Assembly (NCBI GenBank): GCA_003141815.1
Contig: PLNQ01000081.1
Span: 1 to 34,261 of the forward strand
Source of the DNA: Acidimicrobiaceae bacterium
Lineage (GTDB): Bacteria > Actinomycetota > Acidimicrobiia > Acidimicrobiales > RAAP-2
Direction of reading: 5' to 3'
Length of the DNA stretch: 34,261 nt
The translations under genes and the position numbers were made by a program. Positions 16,032 to 23,501 of this stretch are shown here, piece after piece (position 1 is the first letter of the stretch; each line of letters begins with the position of its first letter). The notes beneath the pieces are model-generated. The model worked only from the letters and a program-made list of their open reading frames with translations, was not told the DNA's origin and did not search any database.

Positions 16032-17035
16032 GCATTAGTAAGAGCGTTAGTCGCTGGATTCGCGGCTCTGACCGCTACACGTTGGTGGTCGTGTGGATTG
16101 CGATGATCGTGGTGTTCACGTTGGTAGAACCAGGTCGCTTCTTGACGACGAGCACTTTCTCGTCGATGTTTTCCTCCCAGAGTGTGCTCATGGTGTTGAC
16201 CCTTTCGCTGATGTTCACTCTTACTTCTGGTGAGTACGACCTCTCGGCGGCGAGCATCTTGACCCTGTCGTCCATGACGACGGCCGTACTCAACGTGAAT
16301 CATCAGTGGCCAATCGGATGGGCGATCGTGGCGGCCCTGTTCGTCGGCGTTGCGATTGGGGCAATTAACGCCTTCTTCGTAGTAGCGGTGGGCATTGAGT
16401 CGTTCATCGTGACGCTCGGTACTGGAACGGTAGCCCTGGGGGCGGTGCTCTGGATCAGCAACGAGAGCACGGTTACGGGCGTGTCGGGCTGGTTGGTGAA
16501 CGCCGTGATCGTTCCCAAACTCTGGGGTCTTTCGCTTGGATTCTTTTACTGCGTGTTGGGAACGCTTCTCTTCTGGTACGTCATGGACTACACACCGCTC
16601 GGGCGACGATTCTTGTTCGTTGGACGAGGCCGCAATGTCGCTCGATTAGCCGGTCTGCACGTACCGCGCCTGCGCACGTCCGCCTTCGTTGTGGGCGGCC
16701 TTGTCGCGGCGGCAGCGGGCGTGATGTACACGGGCACCAGCGGTTCAGCCGACCCGACGTCGGGGGCGAGCCTCTTGCTTCCCGCCTTCGCGGCCGCGTA
16801 CCTCGGTTCGACGACGATTCAGCCCGGCCGGTTCAACGCACTGGGCTCGTTCATCGCCGTCTTCTTCCTCGTCACGGGAATCACTGGCGTATCGATCCTC
16901 GGCGCTGCGGTCTTCGTGCAGAACCTGTTCTACGGTGGCGCTCTCGTGATTGCGGTCACGGCGTCGACGCTCTTGCGTCGCCGCGCCGCGAGTCACGAAC
17001 GCGAACTTGCCCAGCGCGAACTCGACGCGACGTAA
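16028..17035 (+). CDS. ABC transporter permease, ribose/sugar type (RbsC-like)
   Basis: A 335-residue BPD_transp_2 permease with eight to ten hydrophobic membrane segments. Examples are VVWIAMIVVFTLVE near the N-terminus and the core segment IVTLGTGTVALGAVLW. The EYDLSAASILTLSSM loop, after the segment SVLMVLTLSLMFTLTSG, is the conserved gating region of RbsC/XylH-type permeases. Such permeases act as homodimers, so one gene is enough. The start at 16028 overlaps the amidase stop in ATGA, with GGAGAG 5 bases upstream. It works with the binding protein at 17190 and the ATPase at 21497. Although the family is called 'sugar', members also import autoinducer-2, purine nucleosides and other small polar compounds. 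Confidence 0.87.
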   Translation: MSISKSVSRWIRGSDRYTLVVVWIAMIVVFTLVEPGRFLTTSTFSSMFSSQSVLMVLTLSLMFTLTSGEYDLSAASILTLSSMTTAVLNVNHQWPIGWAIVAALFVGVAIGAINAFFVVAVGIESFIVTLGTGTVALGAVLWISNESTVTGVSGWLVNAVIVPKLWGLSLGFFYCVLGTLLFWYVMDYTPLGRRFLFVGRGRNVARLAGLHVPRLRTSAFVVGGLVAAAAGVMYTGTSGSADPTSGASLLLPAFAAAYLGSTTIQPGRFNALGSFIAVFFLVTGITGVSILGAAVFVQNLFYGGALVIAVTASTLLRRRAASHERELAQRELDAT

Positions 17036-17189
17036 CGGCGGGCATCGTCGATTTATCGATTTAGTAAGAGGTGAAAGGGGGGATGAGGGACAGAAAGGTC
17101 AACGAGGGTATTTGATTTTGGCCGACTCTCGCTTAGCAATGGCCGCGCATGAGCAGTGCAATCAGAAGAATCATCTAGAAAGGAACGGA

Positions 17190-18392
17190 ATGAATTCAAG
17201 TAAGCGTTTAGCTGGCGCCAGGGGTCGCCTGGGTCAGCGAATTCGGTTGTTCACGGCCGTTGTCACGTTGGTCGTCCCGGTGACACTCTTTGCTGTGGCC
17301 AGCCAGGGTGACGCTGCATCGCAGCACCGATTGGCGAGTGCGGTCGCGAGTCACGCGACGGCACACGCCACTGCTGGTGTGGCGGCTGCAACTGCCCTGA
17401 TTAAGAAGTACACCGGGATTCCGAAGTTCGTCACACCGGGTCCGAAGTTGAATCCGGCGAAGTTGAAGGGCAAGACGATCTACACGATCTTCTCGTCCAC
17501 CGCGATTCCCTTTTGCAACGACGTTGGTCTGACCGTGACCCAGGCTGCGACCAAGCTGGGAATGAAGAGCGTGGTGTGGCCTAACTCCGGTCAGTTGTCG
17601 CAGTGGGTTCAGGGCTTCAACCAGGCAATTGCCGCACACGCGGCACTGATCAACGTTGGTTGCGGCATCAATGCGGCGGCGGTGGCACCACAAATTGCCG
17701 CGGCTAAGAAAGCCGGCATTCCTGTTGTGGCGGCTCACTCGTACGACCTAAGCCAGAAGGTTCCGGCCTCGCTGTCTGCCTCGCAGTACGCGCCCTACAA
17801 GATTGCGGGCGAACTCGAAGCGGCGTGGGCCATCAAGGACACCAATGGAGCTGCGGATGTGCTGGTGGTCGATGACGTTGCGGACGACGTCTCAAGCCCT
17901 GCTCTCGTGGCGGGAATCAAGTTGGTGTTCGCCCAGGACTGTCCAAGATGCAAGGTGACCTACAAGGATGTTCCGATTCCGTCGTGGGGTACGCAGATTG
18001 GTCCGGTCGTGTCGGCAGCTTTGTCGAGTGACCCCAAGCTCAACTACGTCATCCCGATCTACGACGGAATGGTGAACTTTGTGACGCCGGCACTTACGTC
18101 GCACAACGCCACCGGCGTGAAGATCTCGACATTCAACGGCACCCCGGCCGTGCTTGACGAGATGCGTACTGGAAGCGTGGTCGCGTTTGACTCGGCTGAG
18201 AATTTCCCGTGGATTGGTTTGTCCATCCTCGACCAGGACATGCGCGTGATGTTGCACATGGCTCCGGGCCACAATGAGCTAGCGCCGCTCCAAGCGTGGA
18301 CCAAGACCAACGTCAAGGCTGCTGGAACTCCAGCGAGTTACTCGAACGGTTATGGTTCGGTTGCTCAAGCTGGGTTCGCGAAGCTCTGGTAA
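17190..18392 (+). CDS. periplasmic-binding-protein-like ABC substrate-binding protein
   Basis: A protein of about 400 residues of the Peripla_BP_4/sugar-binding class I fold. Residues 1-43 form a Sec-type signal: basic MNSSKRLAGARGRLGQRIR, then hydrophobic LFTAVVTLVVPVTLFAVAS. No cysteine follows, so no lipobox is visible, which is unusual for a monoderm binding protein. Two lobes follow: TIYTIFSSTAIPFCNDVG with a long region to AAKKAGIPVVAAHS, then GAADVLVVDDVADDVSSPAL to KISTFNGTPAVLDEMRTGSVV. ATG 17190 has AAGGAACGG just upstream. The 154-bp gap after the permease holds nothing I can identify. A strong hairpin follows the stop. That is typical where the binding protein is made in excess. 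Confidence 0.87.
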   Translation: MNSSKRLAGARGRLGQRIRLFTAVVTLVVPVTLFAVASQGDAASQHRLASAVASHATAHATAGVAAATALIKKYTGIPKFVTPGPKLNPAKLKGKTIYTIFSSTAIPFCNDVGLTVTQAATKLGMKSVVWPNSGQLSQWVQGFNQAIAAHAALINVGCGINAAAVAPQIAAAKKAGIPVVAAHSYDLSQKVPASLSASQYAPYKIAGELEAAWAIKDTNGAADVLVVDDVADDVSSPALVAGIKLVFAQDCPRCKVTYKDVPIPSWGTQIGPVVSAALSSDPKLNYVIPIYDGMVNFVTPALTSHNATGVKISTFNGTPAVLDEMRTGSVVAFDSAENFPWIGLSILDQDMRVMLHMAPGHNELAPLQAWTKTNVKAAGTPASYSNGYGSVAQAGFAKLW

Positions 18393-18402
18393 GTCAACAA
18401 TT

Positions 18403-18434
18403 GGGAGAGCGGGATCGATTGATCCCGCTCTCCC
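18403..18434. terminator. perfect 14-bp hairpin after the binding-protein gene
   Basis: GGGAGAGCGGGATC and its exact complement are separated by GATT, 10 bases after the binding-protein stop. There is no T-run (GCTTCATT follows), so it is more likely an mRNA-stabilising or attenuating hairpin inside the operon than a full terminator. It would raise binding-protein mRNA relative to the downstream enzymes. Confidence 0.7.
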
Positions 18435-18461
18435 GCTTCATTCGGGCAAGGAGGGAACAGC

Positions 18462-18605
18462 GTGGATTCATCACCGATGCAGTTGCCGATCGAGTTGGGT
18501 GAAGACGTTCGAGTAATTGTGCCAACGCAAACGTGGGAGTTTCTTTCCGCGCTGCGCGAGGAAATTGACGCCGCACTTGAGGAACTCGAGGACGACGATG
18601 AGTGA
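18462..18605 (+). CDS. small acidic protein (47 aa), unknown
   Basis: GTG 18462 has AAGGAGGG 6 bases upstream, the strongest ribosome site in this region, and opens a 47-codon frame ending in TGA at 18605. The product begins VDSSPMQLPIELGEDVRVIV and has a central TQTWEFLSALREEI helix. It ends in a strongly acidic helix of Glu, Asp and Leu residues. The stop overlaps the amidase start by 8 bases, so the two are translationally coupled. Small helical partners of amidases are known, for example AtzG with AtzE and GatC with GatA, but I do not see AtzG or GatC sequence hallmarks. A subunit or assembly role is a guess from position. It is too short for common gene-length cut-offs. Confidence 0.65.
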   Translation: MDSSPMQLPIELGEDVRVIVPTQTWEFLSALREEIDAALEELEDDDE

Positions 18606-19950
18606 GGCCGCACCGATGAATGACCGACTTGAGGACTGCACGCTTGCCCAGATTCGCGGACTAATTCGCGACCGTCTTGTCTCGGTCCGTGAAGTCGTAG
18701 AAACATCGTTGCGCGTTGTCGAAGAACGCAACGGATCTCTTCATGCGGTAATCTCGGTAGTGGAGTCGGCGCTCAACCGGGCCGACGCGCTTGATCAGCG
18801 GACAGAACGAGATCAGCCTCTCTTCGGTATCCCGTTTACCATCAAGGACATCATGACCGTCAAGGGCCTTCGTTGCACGTGCGGCAGCGCCGCTCGGGTG
18901 CATAGTCCTTTGGCCCAACGCACTGCCGACGCCGTCGCCGCGGCGGAGGCCGCAGGAGCCGTCCTCATAGCGACGGCGAACCTCCACGAATGGGCCGGGG
19001 GCCCCAACTCCAAGAACGCGACCTTCGGCAACGTAGTCAATCCTGTCGATGAGTCGTTGACACCCGGCGGTTCGAGCGGTGGCTCCGGGGCGGCCGTGTC
19101 GAGCGGCATTGGCTACTTCTCACTGGGAACCGATACCGGAGGGTCAAGTCGTATCCCAGCGGCATGTCAGGGAATCGCGGCGTGGAAGCCGACGCCTGGG
19201 CTCATTTCAACGAACGGCGTCTATCCGGTTTCGCCAACGCTCGACACGGTGGGTCCCATGACTCGTGAGGCAGCCGACCTGGGGTGGATCATGGACGCCT
19301 ATATCGGACCGGCCCCCGTCCAGCCGACTGGTCCACTTCGACTCGGGATTGAAGAGTCCTACTTCTTCGATCCCGCACATACGTCACCTACGATGGCGGA
19401 TCCCATTCGTGACTTGCTTTCGCGTGCCGAGGCTTGCGGCGCAGAGATCGTACTCGTGAAGATACCGGCTCTGCGCTGGGCCATGGCGGCGGAGAAGGTG
19501 GTCATGTTGGGCGAATGGTCCCAGTCCCACTCACACGGTCGAAGGGCGGATCGCCCGCTCTACGGAAACGATATCCAGCAGTTCCTGCGCATTGGTGACG
19601 CCGTCACGGCGGAGTTTTACCTCGACGCCATGAGGGTTCGAAGGTTGGTGACCGAGCAACTGGTGAAGACGCTCTCGTCACTTGACGCCCTCGTTTCACC
19701 GACGTTTCCGTGCAGCGTTCCGGGTAGGGATCAGACAGAGATCGAATGGTCACCGGGAGTGTCCGAATCGGTCATGGATGCAACGTGGCGCTTCACGCTG
19801 CCAGCGAACGTGGCGGGTCTGCCAGCTGTCGTCTTCAGCCCCGATGCGCCCACGGCCGATCGCTCGGTTCCCGCCAGTGTTCAATTGCTTGGCGCGCCCG
19901 GACGTGACCGGCGTCTCCAGTTCGTCGCTGCATACCTGGCAGCGCTCTAG
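18598..19950 (+). CDS. amidase signature family amidase (2 of 2)
   Basis: A 450-residue amidase with K83 (FTIKDIMTVKG), the GGSSGGS serines (157-163) and nucleophile S183 in GTDTGGSSRIPAAC, followed by WKPTPGLISTNGVYPVSPTLDTVGPM. The layout is close to AtzE/GatA-like bacterial amidases. ATG 18598 overlaps the small acidic ORF by 8 bases and has GAGGA upstream. The upstream open frame from 18517 is the same DNA as the small ORF and is not used. It is only distantly similar to the amidase at 14472, so two different amide bonds, or two related substrates, are probably cut. Confidence 0.88.
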   Translation: MSEAAPMNDRLEDCTLAQIRGLIRDRLVSVREVVETSLRVVEERNGSLHAVISVVESALNRADALDQRTERDQPLFGIPFTIKDIMTVKGLRCTCGSAARVHSPLAQRTADAVAAAEAAGAVLIATANLHEWAGGPNSKNATFGNVVNPVDESLTPGGSSGGSGAAVSSGIGYFSLGTDTGGSSRIPAACQGIAAWKPTPGLISTNGVYPVSPTLDTVGPMTREAADLGWIMDAYIGPAPVQPTGPLRLGIEESYFFDPAHTSPTMADPIRDLLSRAEACGAEIVLVKIPALRWAMAAEKVVMLGEWSQSHSHGRRADRPLYGNDIQQFLRIGDAVTAEFYLDAMRVRRLVTEQLVKTLSSLDALVSPTFPCSVPGRDQTEIEWSPGVSESVMDATWRFTLPANVAGLPAVVFSPDAPTADRSVPASVQLLGAPGRDRRLQFVAAYLAAL

Positions 19951-19957
19951 GGGACTT

Positions 19958-20719
19958 GTGGACGAGACCGTAAACCAACTCTTCTCCTTAGAAGGTCGCA
20001 CGGCGCTCATTACCGGAGCGGCGAGTGGGATCGGACTCGCCACTACGCGCCTCTTCGTGAATGCCGGCGCCAGGGTGGTGGCGGTGGACCAGAACCGGCA
20101 GAAATTGGGCGACGTCTTCTCGCCGGGGGCATACTCAAATGTCGTGGCGGAACACGCCGATATCTCCGTTGAACAAGAGGTGCAAGGGCTGTTTCGTCGT
20201 GTGGCAGACAACGTCGGTGCGATCGACGTGTTGGTGAACAATGCTGGCATTGATTCGGTTGCTACTACTGAAGAGATGAGCCTCGCGATGTGGGATGAGA
20301 TGATCTCGACTTGTCTTACCGGCGTCTTCCTCTGCACTCGGGCCGTACTTCCTGGTATGAAGTTGCGACGTCAGGGACGGATCATCAACATCGGATCGCA
20401 ACTGGCGACCAAGGGTTTCGAGGGACTTGCACATTACTGCGCGGCCAAGGCTGGGGTGGAAGGTTTCACGCACGCGCTAGCCCGTGAGGTGGCACCATGG
20501 GGCATCAATGCCAACGTTGTTTCACCGGGCCCGACCGACACGCCGATTCTTGATGCTTTGTCGAACGAGGTTCTTCAGAAAGAGATCAATGAGGTCCCGC
20601 TTCGTCGATTGGCACGCCCTGTCGAGATCGCCGCCACAGTGTTGATGTTGGCTGCAGATGCGGGTTCGTACTACACCGGGGCGGTCGTGAACGTCTCCGG
20701 TGGCGACGTGATGCGGTAG
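19958..20719 (+). CDS. short-chain dehydrogenase/reductase (classical, active-type)
   Basis: A 253-residue SDR with an intact nucleotide-binding motif TGAASGIG (19-26), NNAG (94-97) and catalytic S147, Y160 and K164 (the last two in HYCAAKAG). The Asp in VAVDQN after the second strand favours NAD over NADP. It would oxidise a hydroxy acid or reduce a keto acid. GTG 19958 follows the amidase stop by 7 bases and has AGGGGA just before it. The much longer frame from 19682 runs inside the amidase gene and is rejected. It is part of the same operon. Confidence 0.87.
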   Translation: MDETVNQLFSLEGRTALITGAASGIGLATTRLFVNAGARVVAVDQNRQKLGDVFSPGAYSNVVAEHADISVEQEVQGLFRRVADNVGAIDVLVNNAGIDSVATTEEMSLAMWDEMISTCLTGVFLCTRAVLPGMKLRRQGRIINIGSQLATKGFEGLAHYCAAKAGVEGFTHALAREVAPWGINANVVSPGPTDTPILDALSNEVLQKEINEVPLRRLARPVEIAATVLMLAADAGSYYTGAVVNVSGGDVMR

Positions 20720-20727
20720 GAGGGATC

Positions 20728-21480
20728 ATGAACGTTGTCGTGGTCGCGGGCGCATCGGGGACGATTGGCGGCGCCATCGCTCGACGATTCGTCGCGCGTG
20801 GTGACTGTCGAGTTATCGGAACCGCACGGAATGTCGAAGCGCTTGCGGCGATGCGATCGGCCGCATTCCTTCCCCTCGCCTTGGACGTGATGACGGGCAA
20901 AGGTCTCGATCAGCTTATTGAAGTAATTGGAGGCGATCGTGTCTCGATGTTCGTCAGCGCGGTAGGAGGTGATCTCGATATCCCAAGCGGCGAGGTGACC
21001 GTCTTTGGGGTCACTGAGTTGCTCGTGCGGCACGATGTCGAGCTAAAGGTCCATGGATTCCTGCGGGTTCTTCATGCAATCGAGGGTCACTTCGAATCTG
21101 GCGCAGCCATCGTCGGTATCGGTGGGAACCTTGGCGCTGAACCTCTCGGGGACACCGGAGGGGTCGGAGCAGCTGACGCAGCACTTTCGAATCTCGTGCG
21201 CCAGATGTCCAAGAGCGTGAGCTCAAGTACGTATTCGTTTCACGTGGTGGCACCAGGCCCGGTGCGCTCTCCCAGAATCGAGCACTTGATCGATTCGGCT
21301 GAAGCGCACGCGAAGGCTTCAGGCCAACCGTTTGATCGGGCGGCGATGTCGAGCGCCCTCCTTCTGATTGACGCCGACGACGTTGCGTGGCTCGTCGAAA
21401 CCTTATACGCAGGCCCCGCATCAAGGATGAACGGTGGGACATTGACGATTGATAATGGACTGCGCATGGGAACGCCATGA
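20728..21480 (+). CDS. divergent SDR-fold protein lacking the catalytic triad
   Basis: A 250-residue Rossmann protein that starts with a good dinucleotide motif (VAGASGTIGG, residues 6-15) and ends with the SDR-typical MNGGTLTIDNGLRMG. In between it departs from the family. The NNAG position reads VSAVGG. The catalytic Ser strand reads GIGGN. The YxxxK segment reads GVGAADAALSNL (about 145-156), with no Tyr and Asp in place of Lys. The later APGPVRSPR segment is conserved. It is therefore probably not a standard oxidoreductase. It could be a partner of the intact SDR just upstream (8-bp gap) or an enzyme with other chemistry. ATG 20728 has GTAGGAGG close upstream. Confidence 0.8.
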   Translation: MNVVVVAGASGTIGGAIARRFVARGDCRVIGTARNVEALAAMRSAAFLPLALDVMTGKGLDQLIEVIGGDRVSMFVSAVGGDLDIPSGEVTVFGVTELLVRHDVELKVHGFLRVLHAIEGHFESGAAIVGIGGNLGAEPLGDTGGVGAADAALSNLVRQMSKSVSSSTYSFHVVAPGPVRSPRIEHLIDSAEAHAKASGQPFDRAAMSSALLLIDADDVAWLVETLYAGPASRMNGGTLTIDNGLRMGTP

Positions 21481-21496
21481 AGAAGGAGGACCCACG

Positions 21497-23071
21497 ATGA
21501 ACAACACGGTGGCGATGAGTGTCTCGCACGTTTCGAAGGAATTCGGTGGGACGAGAGCACTTCGCGACGTGTCACTCGAAGTCTTCGCTGGTCAAGTGCA
21601 CGGATTGTTGGGTGAGAACGGATCGGGCAAATCCACACTCATTAAGACCTTGGCCGGCGTGAACGAACCCGATCCGGGCGGTTCGATAGCGATCTACGGA
21701 ACGCCGCTTCATTGGCCAGTAGATCAGGTTCAACTCCGTGGTCTCGGCGTTCAGATCGTCCATCAGGAACTCGGCCTCGTAGAAAGCCTGAGCGTGGCGG
21801 AGAACTTCGCAATCTTTCGTCAGAACGAACTCGACCGCTTTTGGATCGGATGGAGCAATCTTCACCGTCAAGTCGCCGCAGAGTTGGCGGCCTACGAAGT
21901 GGACGTCGATCCTGCTCTTCCCGTCGAGCGCCTGAGTCCAGTGCGGCGTGCCGAGGTCGCCATCGTGCGGGCGGTGGGCAGTTTTGTCGAACGCCGTGAC
22001 CCGTGTCGCTTGCTAGTCCTTGACGAGCCGACGGTCTTTCTTTCACAAGAAGCAGTAAGGCGCCTGTTCAACCTGGTGCGGGGTCTGCGCAATCAGGGAA
22101 AGGCCATCCTCTTTGTATCGCACGATATCGACGAAGTCCTCGAGATCACTGATCAAGTGACAGTCTTGCGTGATGGTGCGGTTCAGGCGACCCGCGAGAC
22201 TACGAGCCTGAGCGCTGATGACTTGGTTGAGCTCATTCTTGGAAGACGATTGACGAGCGACTTGGCGCGAGCGGAGCGTGGCGAGGTGGTCGGCGGGGAA
22301 GTGCACTCTGATGCGAATCCAAGCTTGTCAGCGGCAAATTCGGTCACCGTCACGAATCTTTCCGGCGGACGTGTGCGAGACCTCTCCTTTGAGGTGGCTG
22401 CTGGAGAGGTCGTAGCCATCACGGGACTCGTCGGGTCAGGCTTCGAGGAAGTCCCCTACCTCCTCATTGGGGCCATCGCACCGACGACCGGTGTCCTCAC
22501 GCTCGGAGATCGCGAGTTCGATCTTCGGAGAATGAACCCCGCGTTCGCCCACGACGTTGGAATCGGTCACGTGCCGGCCAATCGGCTGCGTGACGCTGCG
22601 GTGTCCGAGTTGACGGTTGAGGAGAACATCGTTTTGCCCGTGCTTGACCAAGCCTTTCAGCGCGGTTGGCTACGGCGTTCGTGGTTGCGGCGCCACAGCA
22701 CTAATTTGATCTCCAGATATCAGGTTCGCCCTCAAGACCCAGAGAAGTTGTTTGGCACGCTCAGCGGCGGCAATCAACAGAAGGTTGTTCTCGGCCGGGC
22801 TCTAGAAGATTCGCCGCGTCTTATTGTCCTGCATGAGCCAACACAGGGAATCGACGTCGGATCAAGGGAGCAAATGGTGCGCGAGATTGCCGCCGCCTCG
22901 CGCGACGGCATGGCGGTTATTCTTGCGAGCGCAGACTACGGCTTTATCGCCGACACCTCACAGCGAGTAATCATCTTGGCTGACGGTAGAAAGGTTGGAA
23001 CACTTTCAGGGGAGAACGTCAACAAACGAAGCATCGCCGAAGAATGTCTGGTATCGAGGCACCATTCCTGA
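21497..23071 (+). CDS. sugar-type ABC transporter ATPase (two fused NBDs)
   Basis: A 524-residue RbsA/MglA-like protein with two nucleotide-binding domains. Domain 1 has Walker A GENGSGKST (39-47), a Q-loop region with IVHQELGLV, Walker B LLVLDEPT and a switch His in FVSHDIDEVLEI, but its signature motif is degenerate (LSPVRRAEVAIVRAV). Domain 2 has a degenerate Walker A (GLVGSGFEEV), as usual in this family, and a perfect signature LSGGNQQKVVLGRAL. Its Walker B carries His for Asp (IVLHEPTQGIDVG). The intact signature of domain 2 faces the intact Walker A of domain 1, which leaves one good ATP site. ATG 21497 has GAAGGAGG 7 bases upstream. It completes the importer with the permease and binding protein. 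Confidence 0.88.
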   Translation: MNNTVAMSVSHVSKEFGGTRALRDVSLEVFAGQVHGLLGENGSGKSTLIKTLAGVNEPDPGGSIAIYGTPLHWPVDQVQLRGLGVQIVHQELGLVESLSVAENFAIFRQNELDRFWIGWSNLHRQVAAELAAYEVDVDPALPVERLSPVRRAEVAIVRAVGSFVERRDPCRLLVLDEPTVFLSQEAVRRLFNLVRGLRNQGKAILFVSHDIDEVLEITDQVTVLRDGAVQATRETTSLSADDLVELILGRRLTSDLARAERGEVVGGEVHSDANPSLSAANSVTVTNLSGGRVRDLSFEVAAGEVVAITGLVGSGFEEVPYLLIGAIAPTTGVLTLGDREFDLRRMNPAFAHDVGIGHVPANRLRDAAVSELTVEENIVLPVLDQAFQRGWLRRSWLRRHSTNLISRYQVRPQDPEKLFGTLSGGNQQKVVLGRALEDSPRLIVLHEPTQGIDVGSREQMVREIAAASRDGMAVILASADYGFIADTSQRVIILADGRKVGTLSGENVNKRSIAEECLVSRHHS

Positions 23072-23161
23072 CTGGTTCGAACTGGCTCGATTCGGATCAG
23101 ATGGCCCAAGACCATGTCCCTTTAGGAGGAAATGCAGTCATTGTCTGCGTTTCACGAACCT
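23044..23161 (+). pseudogene. possible 5' stub of a further operon gene, cut at the junction
   Basis: Directly after the ATPase, overlapping it by 28 bases, a frame from ATG 23044 reads like a genuine N-terminus (MSGIEAPFLTGSNWLDSD...). An alternative ATG at 23132 has AGGAGG two bases upstream. Both frames lose protein character at about 23161, where a tRNA-Lys-like fragment begins. The operon probably once continued and was truncated by insertion. No family can be named. Confidence 0.3.
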
Positions 23162-23169
23162 GGTCGCCC

Positions 23170-23214
23170 TGGTCGCCCGCCCGGGTCTTGATCCCGGCAC
23201 CTTGGGATCAAAAG
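23170..23214 (-). repeat. tRNA-Lys(TTT)-like 3' half (att remnant)
   Basis: On the minus strand, 23214 down to 23170 reads loop CTTTTGA (U33, anticodon TTT), 3' stem TCCCA and variable region AGGTG. A T-arm CCGGG-ATCAAGA-CCCGG follows (first T-loop base mutated), then acceptor strand GCGGGCG, discriminator A and CCA. The 5' half is missing, since upstream bases do not pair with the stem, so this is not a working tRNA. Integrating elements commonly leave exactly such a 3' half. TGGTCGCCC is tandemly repeated at 23161-23178. It lies between a truncated gene on the left and a truncated SDR on the right. Confidence 0.5.
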
Positions 23215-23284
23215 GAACTGCCCGATGGTTGTTGTGTGTCGGTCTCGTCCCGCATGTCTTTTGTTTTCAAGGAATCGTGTTGTC

Positions 23285-23501
23285 CCCTGTCAGTCTCGTT
23301 GGAGACGTCTGCTCCTACCACAAGGACCGCGTTACCAGCCCGTTCACAACGTCCTGCCACCTCGTCCAAGCTGCCCTGTACGGACCAGTCTACGAGGCAG
23401 AGCGAGGCGCCCTCCCGTGCGTAGGCCTCAGCGATGGCGGCACCGATGCCACTACCGGCTCCAGTCACCACGGCACCCTTGCCATCTAGCGCGCCACTCA
23501 T
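23285..23501 (-). pseudogene. SDR gene truncated after about 72 codons
   Basis: From ATG 23501, about 72 codons encode a standard SDR N-terminus: VVTGAGSGIGAAIAEAYAREGA, an Asp-ended second strand CLVDW and VGADVSNETD. All of the rest, including NNAG and YxxxK, is missing. The frame runs on to 23208 through unrelated sequence. Its ATG overlaps the stop of the amidohydrolase-like gene upstream in the operon (ATGA), so it was the fourth gene of that operon before being cut near 23285. Confidence 0.75.

Noticed and set aside
23208-23501. 97-residue SDR as an intact short gene
   Set aside because: The last 25 residues are unrelated sequence and all catalytic residues are missing, so it is treated as a truncated SDR ending near 23285.
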